Virus record (IMG/VR): IMGVR_UViG_3300031576_000005
Location: 62,001 to 126,000 of that record
From: a virus
Strand: one strand, 5' to 3'
Length of the DNA: 64,000 nt
Part shown: positions 42,914 to 51,793 of the stretch, piece by piece
Position numbering within the stretch: the first letter of the stretch is position 1
Layout: every line of letters starts with the position of its first letter
The notes under the pieces: generated by a model
Databases searched by the model: none
Told to the model about the DNA's origin: nothing
The model's input: the letters and a program-made list of their open reading frames with translations, nothing else
Position numbers and translations under genes: made by a program

Positions 42914-43546
42914 TTATTTGACTCTTTTAGCTAAGTCTATAATAATATCATTTGGATTCATTTCTTTATAATAAAGATTTTCTATATCTTTGATTTTAAA
43001 TTCATTATAATATTTGGGATTAATAAACCAATCTTCTAAATATTTTTTGCCAGCGAATGAAAGTCCAACATTTTCAACAATCATTTTATATGGTTTATCT
43101 TTCATAAAAGAACTTAATTTTTCTTTTTGAAATTGTCCATGCGGGTTATATAAATCGTGCTCTATTGTTAATATTTTAAAATCATATTCTTCAAATGGAA
43201 ATTTTGATAAAACATTAACGCACGGGTCTTCAATGTATCCGTTTGGGTCTATATCAATTGTAAGATAATCGATAGCTTTTGGAACTTTAAAATGGTCAAA
43301 TAATTTTTTGTAATCCAGGTGAAATGCGTCGGCCTGAATAACTGTAGATTTTGGCCTGAATTTAGCCGCTTCTTCACAATATCTAGGAAGATATTCTATG
43401 AGCAAACCAGTCCAACCGAGTTCCTCTAACCAAGCTGTATTTGATGCACATGGCTCGCCTTCTCCATTGCCAGCGCCAATATCAACATAATATCCTGAAT
43501 TTCCCAATAGTAATTGAACAAACAAATCTTGTTGTGATAAACTCAT
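42914..43546 (-). CDS. FkbM-like methyltransferase
   Basis: 210 residues. GYYVDIGAGNGEGE is SAM motif I, SNTAWLEELGWTGLLIEYLP and IDYLTIDIDPNGYIED continue the family pattern. This variant differs from its neighbour (a W-E-x2-GW-x-GL-x-IE form, common in phage and cyanobacterial sugar clusters). Probable O-methyltransferase on a sugar. Its stop forms a TAATATG start for the next gene. Confidence 0.7.
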   Translation of the reverse strand: MSLSQQDLFVQLLLGNSGYYVDIGAGNGEGEPCASNTAWLEELGWTGLLIEYLPRYCEEAAKFRPKSTVIQADAFHLDYKKLFDHFKVPKAIDYLTIDIDPNGYIEDPCVNVLSKFPFEEYDFKILTIEHDLYNPHGQFQKEKLSSFMKDKPYKMIVENVGLSFAGKKYLEDWFINPKYYNEFKIKDIENLYYKEMNPNDIIIDLAKRVK

Positions 43547-43566
43547 ATAGTTATATATTTAATTTT

Positions 43567-45163
43567 TTATTTTTCGTAAATTTTTCCATTTATTACCATA
43601 ATATCAACCGGCGTATTTTTAAAGAAATTATTTGCGTCTTCTTGAGTTTCTAGTATTGGCTCACCATTTCCATTTAAACTCGTGTTTATTATCATAGGTA
43701 TATTGGTTTGGCTATAAAAAGATTCAATAAGTTTATAATAATTAGGATTTGTTTCCTTGGTAACAGTCTGCATTCTAGCAGAACCATCAATATGTGTGAT
43801 TGAGGGAATTTCTTTTGGATTTTTCACTTGAGCCGTAAATAACATAAAAGGACTTTTTGTAGGAAAATCAAACCATTCTTGGGTTTTTTCTTCTAAAACT
43901 GATGGTGCAAACGGCCTGAACCATTCCCTCTTTTTAATTAAAAAATTTAATAACTCTCTATTATGGAAATTACGTGGGTCTGCTAAAATAGAGCGATGTC
44001 CAAGCGCTCTTGGTCCGTGTTCCGATTTTCCATCAAACCATCCAATAATTTTTCCTTTCGATATTTGTTTTGCTAAAAAATCATATTCAAGCTCTCTCTC
44101 TCTCTTCGCCTCCACCCAGATAGCAAATCTCATTATCTGTATATTTGTAACGTGGTTCATTAAACAAATTATGAGTAACGTAAAGTGCCGAACCAACCGC
44201 TATTCCATCATCACCACAACCAGGAAATAAGTGAACATTTTTAAATTTAGATTCTTTCAAAATTCTGGTATTAACATTGCAATTGAGCATTGAACCACCA
44301 CTTAAACATATATTTTTATTTCCTTGATTATCAATATTTTGTATACATTTTAAAATCGCTTCCTCGAATATATATTGAAGAGATGCGGCGATATTCATCG
44401 CTGTTTTACTATCTTTAAAAGAAGAATCAAAAGCTTTATCTGTCCTAGAAATTTCTTTCCAAAATTTACAAAATTCCTCCTCAAATACTAACTCTTTGTT
44501 AAAAAAGCATCTCTCAACATATGAATTAATATTTTTAATTATAAAATCTAACGGCATCCCATAAGATGCTAGACCCATCGTTGAACCAGCTTTATGTAAA
44601 GGGTCTCCTAGCCCCAAATTATATGTAAATTTTGTATAAAGATTCCCAACCATTAAACCCGGGCAATTAATAGCCAGTATCTTATTATTTTCTCCATAGG
44701 CAACTAAAGAATTCCACGCCATCATTCCGGTACTAGAATCCAAACTGAAACAAAAAGAAGATTGAAATGGACTAGTATAAAAAGATGACGCACAATGCGC
44801 CATATGGTGTGGAATTGCTATTGCCGGAATTCTTTTGCCTCTTATTTCAAAAAATATATTATCTTTTATTATTTGATTACCCACCACACCCTGCGTAAAT
44901 ATTCCGCATTCTTGATTATTTATAAAAAGTTTACATGTTCCGTTCGCATATTCAGGAAAATAATCGGTAAATGAAATAACGTCAACTTCATTTAATGAAA
45001 TATTAGATAGTTTTAATCCGTAATCTAATACCTCATTTGTTATTCCGTAAGATTTTTTAATTCTAGTAACTCTTTCCGATGAAATTGCCGAAATTAATTT
45101 GTTACCTTTTACTACAGCCATTCCCCCGTCGTGTCCTAAATGAAGCCCTAATATATTAGCCAT
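43567..45163 (-). CDS. NodU/CmcH-type carbamoyltransferase, broken at (AG)7
   Basis: The first 358 codons (LGLHLGHDGGMAVVKGNK, HHMAHCASSFYTSPF, LSGGSMLNCNVN, FPGCGDDGIAVG) form the Kae1-like domain that makes and uses carbamoyl-adenylate; stop follows GGGEERERA. The next frame holds the C-domain (SKGKIIGWFDGKSEHGPRAL, SILADPRNF, INTSLNGNGEPI). One more AG in the (AG)7 tract restores a single 532-residue enzyme, the normal length. With the tract as read, no full enzyme is made. It would carbamoylate a sugar hydroxyl using carbamoyl phosphate and ATP. Confidence 0.8.
44092..44105 (-). repeat. (AG)7 dinucleotide tract inside the carbamoyltransferase
   Basis: Seven AG units ((CT)7 on the + strand) lie at the point where the frame switches. 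Eight units give GGGEERERE-LEYDFLAKQ in frame; seven stop at TGA 4 nt later. Such tracts slip readily during replication. Confidence 0.9.
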
Positions 45164-45166
45164 ATT

Positions 45167-45859
45167 TTATTTTTTTATAGGTTGAAGTAATAAGTCATGT
45201 ACGTGTTTAGTATCAAAATCTTCTCTACAAACTTTTTCCATAGTATCTGGATTTAATGGATTATAGCCTATAAAATCAATTGCGTCAAACAAATTATCAT
45301 TTTTACTTTTATGAAACCACCACTCGGTATAGATTAGTGGTTTATACATGTCAAGAATTGGTTTAATATTTTTTAATACAACCGGCTCCCAACCTTCTAT
45401 ATCCATTTTTATAAATTTAAGATTGTTCAAATCATGTTTTAACAAAAATTGAGCGGTATTAATACAAGGTAATTCCACTAACTGGCAATGCCCACGTTCT
45501 TCTTCGATTGAAAATCCATCCATAATACCTCCGTTAGACCTCCCGCCACCAAAAGTTTTATATTCATCCCTATCCGAACAACCAGTATTATAAGCTGTAC
45601 AATTTTTTATTTGATTTAATTCTAAATTTTTAATCAAAAAACTATATACCTCTGGGTTAATTTCGAAACTCATTACCCCCCCCACAGTCGCCCCCGCTAA
45701 TATTGACATAGCAATACTAGAAGTTCCTAAATTAGCCCCAATATCCAAACATAAACAGCCCTTTTCTATAAAAGGGGGCAACACCTTCATAAACATATCA
45801 AATTCGGCGGGTAAACTCACACCTCTTGGAACATCGATTTGTGGATATTCAAAAATCAT
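45167..45859 (-). CDS. FkbM-family methyltransferase
   Basis: 230 residues. CLCLDIGANLGTSSIAMSI (SAM motif I), GVMSFEINPEVYSFLIKNL, and LKFIKMDIEGWEPVVLKNI, the clearest FkbM core of the three (MDIEGxE). Likely sugar O-methyltransferase. It overlaps the C-methyltransferase gene by 4 nt and precedes the carbamoyltransferase by 3 nt; the three may act on one sugar. Confidence 0.85.
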   Translation of the reverse strand: MIFEYPQIDVPRGVSLPAEFDMFMKVLPPFIEKGCLCLDIGANLGTSSIAMSILAGATVGGVMSFEINPEVYSFLIKNLELNQIKNCTAYNTGCSDRDEYKTFGGGRSNGGIMDGFSIEEERGHCQLVELPCINTAQFLLKHDLNNLKFIKMDIEGWEPVVLKNIKPILDMYKPLIYTEWWFHKSKNDNLFDAIDFIGYNPLNPDTMEKVCREDFDTKHVHDLLLQPIKK

Positions 45860-47097
45860 ACTATTTCTATTTTTGGTAAAGGGAAAATAAATTTTCCACC
45901 ATTTTTTCTAAATTCAGTTTCTCTTTCCAGAATTTCTGCCTTAAAATGATAGGGGCCAATAAAATAATAATCTGGTTTCATGTTGCGGCTTTCTTCCTCA
46001 GAAATCAACTTAATTCCACTAATTGTAGTAGCTCCAACTTTTTCTGGGCTGCGTTCTGCTGCGTATTGAATTAAATCTGTTCCAATTTCGCAATATCCAA
46101 GAATAGTGTTTAATTTTGTAGACGAACCATAAATATGAATGGTTTTACCTTCTAACCTAATCTGTTTTAGCAATTTATTCAATTCGGTTTTATGGGCGAG
46201 AACTCGACTCCTAAAAATCTCATATGTTGATTCATCATCAAGAGCGGCATTGAATTCTCCTAAGCGAATTTCCGATAGTCTTTTTCTAGAATTTTCACTA
46301 TCATAATTGTGACAGTCATCATGTGTTATATAGCACATAATACTACCACCATTAGTATCGGTTAATTCTGCGTCAAAAACTTTTAATCCACAGGCTTTCA
46401 TCATAATTTCAATTGGAGCTAAGTGATAATGAATTATATGCTCGTTTACGCAAGAATCATAAGATAGATTTTTTAGCATAGAAGGCCAATATGCAACTTC
46501 AAAAATCCAAATACCTTTTTTATGTAAAATTTTTTTAATTTCTTGTGCAAATTCACAAGGATTTTCAACATCATAATAACACGCAATTGAAGTAATAATA
46601 TTAATGTCTTTTTCTTCGAGGAGTTTGGTCGGGAATAAATCATTTATAATTTTAATATCTTTATCTTTCTGACGGGAAGTAATATCACATGGGTCAATCC
46701 CAATTTTTTTAAAATTTTCACTATAATTTCTCAAAAGCGTTCCGTCGTTCATAGCAATATCTAGTACTGTTCCATCATATAAATTGGTAATCCCAGTGGT
46801 TTTCCAAACAATTCTTTGCAAATGTTCTCTCATCGTGTTACTAATACCAGACTGATACCAGTAATTTGTATATAAAATCCTTGGTGGAATTGTATGGCGG
46901 GTTTGAACCAAACCACAAGCATTCTCCCATTTTGAAGTATCGCAACGAACTATTTGGTTTGGGGTTTTGCGAGTGGGGGGATTTGGCACTCCTTCTTTAA
47001 TAAAAGAACCCTGAAAATATTGATACCCCAAATCCAATACATCGGTCAAATGAGGATTACCACAAATTCGGCAGGTTTGACGATACTTAATATTCAT
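45856..47097 (-). CDS. Zn-ribbon SAM C-methyltransferase, second copy
   Basis: 413 residues, equal in length to the gene at 36717. A Cys module (CRICGNPHL...CDTSKWENACG), SAM region (VLDIAMNDGTLLRNY, KKIGIDPCD), VNEHIIHYHLAP in place of YHEHLFFHSI, and a C-terminal Rossmann part (IHIYGSSTKLNTIL). It is a member of the same sugar C-methyltransferase family, though the catalytic segment differs enough that another reaction or substrate is possible. Confidence 0.75.
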   Translation of the reverse strand: MNIKYRQTCRICGNPHLTDVLDLGYQYFQGSFIKEGVPNPPTRKTPNQIVRCDTSKWENACGLVQTRHTIPPRILYTNYWYQSGISNTMREHLQRIVWKTTGITNLYDGTVLDIAMNDGTLLRNYSENFKKIGIDPCDITSRQKDKDIKIINDLFPTKLLEEKDINIITSIACYYDVENPCEFAQEIKKILHKKGIWIFEVAYWPSMLKNLSYDSCVNEHIIHYHLAPIEIMMKACGLKVFDAELTDTNGGSIMCYITHDDCHNYDSENSRKRLSEIRLGEFNAALDDESTYEIFRSRVLAHKTELNKLLKQIRLEGKTIHIYGSSTKLNTILGYCEIGTDLIQYAAERSPEKVGATTISGIKLISEEESRNMKPDYYFIGPYHFKAEILERETEFRKNGGKFIFPLPKIEIV

Positions 47098-47285
47098 TAT
47101 TTTAAAAGATGCTCGAAACTCATATCGTCTGGCAAATTTTTTGGTTCAGAAAATTCAAGTTTGACAATATGTTTTTCACCTTCATCTCTTGGTTTTGCTA
47201 AAACCGGGCCTGTAAATGCCCCGGTAGAACCATCAGATAATGTTATATAAACTATCTGATATTGTTGTTTATTTTTCTTTTTCAT
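47097..47285 (-). CDS. hypothetical small protein
   Basis: 62 residues with a GAGGAAAA site before the ATG. A basic start (MKKKNKQQYQIVYITLSDGS) is followed by short strands (GAFTGPVLAKPRDEGEK) and an acidic end. A promoter with good boxes lies about 20 nt before it. It shares a single-base ATG/stop overlap with the methyltransferase. Function unknown. Confidence 0.5.
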   Translation of the reverse strand: MKKKNKQQYQIVYITLSDGSTGAFTGPVLAKPRDEGEKHIVKLEFSEPKNLPDDMSFEHLLK

Positions 47286-47412
47286 TTTTCCTCTTCTTTA
47301 ATATCATATCATCAAACTTGACGACTTTCAAGTTCTTTTTGTATTTTGTCTTAATTTTATATCCACAAGCCTCAAATAATGTCTTAACCATCCAATATTG
47401 ATTATTTGTCAT
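47269..47412 (-). CDS. possible 47-residue basic protein
   Basis: The ATG of a TAATATG junction opens 47 codons: MTNNQYWMVKTLFEACGYKI, then a Lys-rich rest. It overlaps the next gene by 17 nt. Against it, a promoter with an inverted repeat lies inside the frame, so the open frame may be partly chance. Function unknown. Confidence 0.35.
   Translation of the reverse strand: MTNNQYWMVKTLFEACGYKIKTKYKKNLKVVKFDDMILKKRKNEKEK
47303..47331 (-). promoter_or_regulatory. promoter with overlapping inverted repeat (operator?)
   Basis: TTGAAA (47331-47326), a 17-nt spacer and TATGAT (47308-47303), 5 of 6 matches in each box; a leader of about 10 nt with GAGG precedes ATG 47285. A 7-6-7 inverted repeat AACTTGA-N6-TCAAGTT (47315-47334) covers the -35 box and most of the spacer, suggesting a repressor site. 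Confidence 0.5.
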
Positions 47413-47413
47413 A

Positions 47414-47740
47414 TTATTCTACCACAACTTTAGCCGCATATTCTTGTTCAAACATTTCAAGCCAAAGTTCTGGTTTTAATCCTTTTTGAGAACCATGAAC
47501 CCAATAGGGAGAAATAACTCTAACGCTAAAGTCTAAATCAATCACCCCTTCGTATTTTACCATTTTATCCTTGCTCCAAGCTGTCAATTTATCTCCACTT
47601 TTTAAGACATATAAACCCTCATAACCATGCTGCTTTGGGCAGGTCTTTGATTTTGTTTCATATATACACCAAATAATACCTTCGGTACCAGTTTCAAAAA
47701 ATGCTTCTAAAAATCCCTTAATATTTTTTTGTTTTTTCAT
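47414..47740 (-). CDS. hypothetical protein
   Basis: 108 residues: KNIKGFLEAFFETGTEGIIW, CIYETKSKTCPKQHGYEGLY, LKSGDKLTAWSKD, and VRVISPYWVHGSQKGLKPEL. It is rich in beta strands and aromatic residues. It overlaps the glycosyltransferase gene by 4 nt and ends in a TAATATG junction. I know no family for it. Confidence 0.5.
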   Translation of the reverse strand: MKKQKNIKGFLEAFFETGTEGIIWCIYETKSKTCPKQHGYEGLYVLKSGDKLTAWSKDKMVKYEGVIDLDFSVRVISPYWVHGSQKGLKPELWLEMFEQEYAAKVVVE

Positions 47741-48525
47741 GAATCTTTATATACCATAGGTATCATTTGTCCCATCATTTGATAGTAATGTTCGCTGAAG
47801 TATAATTTCTTTGTTTCTTCGTCCCATTTATAAGAGCAAGCTCCATAATGTTTATTTTGAAAGTCACATTTTCTCTTTAGATATCCATCTATATTCGAAA
47901 CCCAACTATAATGTTTTGGCGAACTAATCTCAAATGGAATTGTCTTTCCAAGACATTCTTTATATTTGAGGCCATTTTTAAAAGTTAATTCATCATCAAA
48001 ATGAAATCCCAAAATACCTTCGTTTTTATCATTTCTCCACCACCTTGGAACAATAAAAGTTTTTACATAAGAATTAAAATCAAAGACATAATTCTTAAAA
48101 TGTGTATTAAACCAACTTATATCTGGATTTTCCGAAATAAAATTTAAAGACCGTTCTATTTCTTCTAGCTCCCATACTTCGTCCATATTGAGCATAAATA
48201 ATAAGTCAATATTTTTAGAGAATAGAAAATCCAAATTGGAATTCCAAAACTGATATTCAAATTTGTTGTGGTCAAAAACATTCAGATAATCTATAACTCC
48301 TTCTTTATGAAGCTTTTGGAATTTTTCAATCGTACCATCGGTTGAGTAAAGAGGGAATCCAATTGCCGCCGTTTCATTAAAACAACCATGGGCTGTTCCA
48401 ATATGAACTTCCTCAATAACATTGCTCAACGCCCCTTGTTTAACTTTTCGCCACGGGGCAAAAACTTTATCTAAATGTTCAATACATTGATAGCCTAGCG
48501 AGGTAATTCCAATTTTATATTTCAT
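47737..48525 (-). CDS. GT2-like glycosyltransferase
   Basis: 262 residues. GT-A outline: KIGITSLGYQCIEHLDKVF, VIEEVHIGTAHG, DLLFMLNMDEVWELEEIERS (a DxD-like MDE), and WWRNDKNEGILGFHF. These fit distant GT2 enzymes seen in phage and cyanobacterial clusters. It overlaps both neighbours by 4 nt, linking it with the SDR gene upstream. Donor and acceptor unknown. Confidence 0.6.
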   Translation of the reverse strand: MKYKIGITSLGYQCIEHLDKVFAPWRKVKQGALSNVIEEVHIGTAHGCFNETAAIGFPLYSTDGTIEKFQKLHKEGVIDYLNVFDHNKFEYQFWNSNLDFLFSKNIDLLFMLNMDEVWELEEIERSLNFISENPDISWFNTHFKNYVFDFNSYVKTFIVPRWWRNDKNEGILGFHFDDELTFKNGLKYKECLGKTIPFEISSPKHYSWVSNIDGYLKRKCDFQNKHYGACSYKWDEETKKLYFSEHYYQMMGQMIPMVYKDS

Positions 48526-49427
48526 AGGTAAGAAATTGGTACATCGCGTTTTCCAACGTGTATTTCATGAAAGTACAACATTATTCCTTCTACAATAGTT
48601 TCTATATTGTCACAAAATTCAAAATTGAAATTAGTAGAAAATTTATTGGAATTAATAGTAAAATCATAATTACTCCGTCCTTCTCCTACGGTTAATTTTA
48701 CGTCTAGTATTTGACTTACCTTTTCCCCAATATCTTTAACAGTTGCATTGAATGATGCAAGATTATAGATGCCTCGTAATTTTCTATCATTGGTTTCAAT
48801 AATTCTAGTTACAGCACTACATAAATCTAAGATTCCGAGGATTGGCCTAGAAATTTCTGGCGAACTAACAAAAATCTCTTTTTGTCTAAGTCCATTGGTG
48901 GCCATTGAGTTTATCATAATATCGGAGCGGAAATTTGGGGCTTGGCCATTTACAGTCCCAAATCTCAATCCATAAAAGTGTAAACCACAAAGCTTGGCGT
49001 GGTTATCAATTTCTGATTTACTTAAATCGTAAGAGTTCTCTGGTATAAAGATATCGCATCTTTCGGTAGCTTGGTTAACCCTGACATTTCCATAAACGCT
49101 AGAACTACTAGCATAAATGAAGATTGTGTCTTTATTCAATTTGGGCAAAAGATTTACGAAATTCCTTACGTTGTTGTTGAAACAAGAAACATTGTTTCCT
49201 TCTGACATTTGAACCGAGGAATGCCCTGCTAACAAAATGATTGCTTGATATTTATTATAAAACTCTGGCGTCAGATAAGCAAAGTCTAGGTTAATATTAT
49301 TGGGGTTAGTATAATTACCAAACCATTCTAAATCGACGGTATCTACTTGATAATCCGGGCGGTTATTGAGGAATTGATATAAAGCCCCGCCAATATAGCC
49401 CGTTCCACCTAGTATTAAAATTTTCAT
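48522..49427 (-). CDS. NAD-dependent epimerase/dehydratase (SDR)
   Basis: 301 residues. ILGGTGYIGGALYQFL is the NAD(P) motif, SSSVYGNVR the Ser motif and NSYDLSKSEID the catalytic YxxxK. The C-part (RPILGILDLCSAVTRII) is typical of extended SDRs. It could do the reduction or epimerisation step after the ColD-like 3-dehydrase, as ColC does, but its motifs do not prove that. It overlaps the GT2 gene by 4 nt. Confidence 0.8.
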   Translation of the reverse strand: MKILILGGTGYIGGALYQFLNNRPDYQVDTVDLEWFGNYTNPNNINLDFAYLTPEFYNKYQAIILLAGHSSVQMSEGNNVSCFNNNVRNFVNLLPKLNKDTIFIYASSSSVYGNVRVNQATERCDIFIPENSYDLSKSEIDNHAKLCGLHFYGLRFGTVNGQAPNFRSDIMINSMATNGLRQKEIFVSSPEISRPILGILDLCSAVTRIIETNDRKLRGIYNLASFNATVKDIGEKVSQILDVKLTVGEGRSNYDFTINSNKFSTNFNFEFCDNIETIVEGIMLYFHEIHVGKRDVPISYL

Positions 49428-49429
49428 TT

Positions 49430-50065
49430 TTATTGTAGAGAAACTAAGGGAATATGGGGCGTCATAATAGGTTCAAAAGCTCTATAAAGCATGTTAAAAA
49501 ATACAGGAAAATCTACGTCTTTCTTGCTTGGAAAAGCGTTTGTAAATCCTTCTTGTACTAACCTGAAAGCTAATGTATTCTTCATGCCCTGGCGTAATAA
49601 ATCCAAATTAAGAGTAAAGGGTGGCAATAATATAAATGCAGACCTTAATATTTTTCCTTGAAATTCAGTAGTTCTTGAAAAATCATATACTTCGTTGCTA
49701 GATTTAGAATTGCCAATAGCCAAACATGGTTTTGTGGCCAAATAATCTAAATTAAATTCAAAATCTACAAATTCGTTTCCTTCTTGGTAGCAAATTGCAT
49801 CAACATTTTCATTATTCATAGCCGCAGTAAGTGATTCTAGCAAAACTTTGCCAGATGGAACAGCATTATTATATTCAAAAAGCTGATAATTATGACGCCC
49901 AATCCTACTACTGTCCATTATATTTCTAATTATTTTAGTCATTCCTTTATCGAGACCATTATTAATTAAATAAATTAAGCCCCCCTCTTCTAGCTTGATA
50001 TATTTGGGAGAATCGATATCCCCATTTTTTAAATTATAAATGTATAGAGTTTTCATTTTATTCAT
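49430..50065 (-). CDS. hypothetical protein in sugar cluster
   Basis: 211 residues (or 208 from the ATG at 50056 right after the previous stop). It contains KTLYIYNLKNGDID, GGLIYLINNGLDKGMTKII, NNENVDAICYQEGNEFVDF and ILRSAFILLPPFTLNLDLL. The mixed alpha/beta order and position next to an SDR suggest an enzyme, perhaps a distant glycosyltransferase, but no motif confirms it. Confidence 0.45.
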   Translation of the reverse strand: MNKMKTLYIYNLKNGDIDSPKYIKLEEGGLIYLINNGLDKGMTKIIRNIMDSSRIGRHNYQLFEYNNAVPSGKVLLESLTAAMNNENVDAICYQEGNEFVDFEFNLDYLATKPCLAIGNSKSSNEVYDFSRTTEFQGKILRSAFILLPPFTLNLDLLRQGMKNTLAFRLVQEGFTNAFPSKKDVDFPVFFNMLYRAFEPIMTPHIPLVSLQ

Positions 50066-50219
50066 ATTTAATATAACCTAGTAAATGTTTAGAGGTTAGT
50101 AGACAAAGTAGGGCTAATACAATTTTCCAGCCGCCAAGCCAAATGATTAACCCATAAGCACAGACAACAAAGATTAATGAGAGGACTGCTAATAGTTGGT
50201 TTTTAGTTTCTTTATTCAT
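50058..50219 (-). CDS. small two-helix membrane protein
   Basis: 53 residues from an ATG overlapping the previous stop (ATGA) with AAGGAA before it. Two hydrophobic stretches (LLAVLSLIFVVCAYGLIIWL and IVLALLCLLTSKHLLGY) are split by GGWK. It is unlike the tandem triplet at 32.1-32.7 kb at motif level. Function unknown; too short for homology-based naming. Confidence 0.5.
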   Translation of the reverse strand: MNKETKNQLLAVLSLIFVVCAYGLIIWLGGWKIVLALLCLLTSKHLLGYIKYE

Positions 50220-50587
50220 ATTTCCTTCATATCGTTTCCATATTCTAAATATATCATTTTAAGAAAAATCTTAAATATTCCTTCTGGATTACCATTTCTT
50301 ATAGCCGTCATGCCATTAATATTTATTATATATTTATTTTGTTGTATGGCCGCAAGATGAGTTTTAATTTCTATAATTTTATTATCTTGCGTATTTTTAA
50401 GAATGATACTCCCACATTCTTTATAAATTTCTATGTAATTTGGTAGTTTGTAGATTGCTTGAAATGAGTTAAATAATTCTAATATTGGCCTAAATTCTAT
50501 TTTGCAAGCCAATGAAATAGCGTCTTTAGCCTTTTGTTCGCTCTCTATCTCAATTCTAACATTCGCAACCATTTCTTGAATGTTCAC
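50216..50587 (-). CDS. hypothetical protein
   Basis: 123 residues: a helical start (MVANVRIEIESEQKAKDAIS), then strands (YIEIYKECGSIILKN, KYIININGMTAIRNG) and a helical end. It overlaps both neighbours by 4 nt. Layout suggests a small alpha/beta domain. No family recognised. Confidence 0.5.
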   Translation of the reverse strand: MNIQEMVANVRIEIESEQKAKDAISLACKIEFRPILELFNSFQAIYKLPNYIEIYKECGSIILKNTQDNKIIEIKTHLAAIQQNKYIININGMTAIRNGNPEGIFKIFLKMIYLEYGNDMKEI

Positions 50588-50850
50588 AAATCCTTCGTAA
50601 AATTGAATTTAGTTTGGGCTTTTTCTAGTTCTTCTTTGTTTTTTGTTTTTAAATATAAAGCAATGAATTGCTGATTTGCTAAAATCCATTGTTCGACCAT
50701 ATAGTCAAAATTTGTTTGGTCGTCTTCAATATGTTTGCCAGTTTCTGAATCTATAGTATAATTTGGACTAAATTCTTTATAATATTGATTAGGCGTCAAT
50801 GATGCTCGATTCCAACACCTTATGAATAATCCTGAAGGTTTCTTACTCAT
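50584..50850 (-). CDS. hypothetical protein
   Basis: 88 residues: MSKKPSGLFIRCWNRASLTP, then a polar middle and a helical C-part (YMVEQWILANQQFIALYLKT). The ATG follows a -10 box by exactly 6 nt, so this gene would head a leaderless transcript that continues into the sugar genes. No family recognised. Confidence 0.5.
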   Translation of the reverse strand: MSKKPSGLFIRCWNRASLTPNQYYKEFSPNYTIDSETGKHIEDDQTNFDYMVEQWILANQQFIALYLKTKNKEELEKAQTKFNFTKDL

Positions 50851-50856
50851 TAGTAA

Positions 50857-50885
50857 AATATAGCAGTTTCGTTAAGAATAATCAA
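50857..50885 (-). promoter_or_regulatory. predicted leaderless promoter
   Basis: TTGATT (50885-50880), a 17-nt spacer and TATATT (50862-50857), then exactly 6 nt to ATG 50850. The -35 box overlaps the stop of the GT9 gene. No ribosome site fits between. Confidence 0.5.
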
Positions 50886-51793
50886 GTAAAATCTTTCTTG
50901 ATTAGCAGATTTCTCATATCGGCCTGATAGGGGATTTGTACGTAGGCCGGAATAGCAGATGTGAGAGGTTCGGTCAAATTGAGCATTACTCTGTTGAAAA
51001 TCGACTCAAGAGGCGATTCTAGGGGCATGTCGTCCTCACATGTCTCGTGGTAACGAATTATATGGTATGGCGTCTGGTAGCGTTGCTGGAGCACTATACG
51101 CGGGATTTGGAGATGAAATGAAATATGTGCGTATGCGGAATCTATTCCGATGAAATAATCACACTTATTTAATATATTTATCGTCTCCTCTAATGGGCGG
51201 TCTACTAAATCTATATAATTACCTTGGCAGAAAAAGGGTAGCGGACTTCCTTTCCATTGTGAGGTTCTTGCAATAATTATATTATAACCTACTTTATTAA
51301 ATAAATTTACTAATGCTTGCAGTTTTGGCAACGGATAATTCTTTTCCATTGTTATCGACGTAACATGTATAAAAATATTCTTAGTATTTGGCTTGATTGC
51401 CTCATGTTTGAAGTTTTCATTTGCTTTTAATGAGACTTTCGTTTGCATGAAGGCTTTATACGTTCGCACATAATCTTTCCATGGAAAGGCGTGCCATGCT
51501 AGGGTAAGACTGTCTGGCCAGCATGAATAAACCGCATCATATTCATTAATTAAATTATCTAGGAACGTCTTTGGCAAATTAAGGGGGTTTTCTGGGTCTT
51601 TATACTCATTCGTTCTTGACGGACACTGAAAAACATTGAAGTAGGTGCATTTCTTTATGAAATCCAATATTTCTATATGGGAATTTACATATATGTCTGC
51701 CTTTCGATTATGTTCGGCTTCAAATAATGTGGCCGCCGAAAGCGCCTGGCAAACATCCCCAATACCGCCACATGTTATAATTGCACAGCTCAT
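50882..51793 (-). CDS. GT9 heptosyltransferase-like protein
   Basis: 303 residues. AIITCGGIGDVCQALSAATL is the GT9 N-terminal motif; VHVTS-type strand IFIHVTSITMEKNYPLPKL and CDYFIGIDSAYAHISFHLQI with IPRIVL mark the donor domain (GxDS...H). These enzymes move heptose or similar sugars onto LPS cores. In a phage it may alter host surface or decorate a phage component. Its start overlaps the stop of a broken HNH gene. Confidence 0.75.
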   Translation of the reverse strand: MSCAIITCGGIGDVCQALSAATLFEAEHNRKADIYVNSHIEILDFIKKCTYFNVFQCPSRTNEYKDPENPLNLPKTFLDNLINEYDAVYSCWPDSLTLAWHAFPWKDYVRTYKAFMQTKVSLKANENFKHEAIKPNTKNIFIHVTSITMEKNYPLPKLQALVNLFNKVGYNIIIARTSQWKGSPLPFFCQGNYIDLVDRPLEETINILNKCDYFIGIDSAYAHISFHLQIPRIVLQQRYQTPYHIIRYHETCEDDMPLESPLESIFNRVMLNLTEPLTSAIPAYVQIPYQADMRNLLIKKDFT

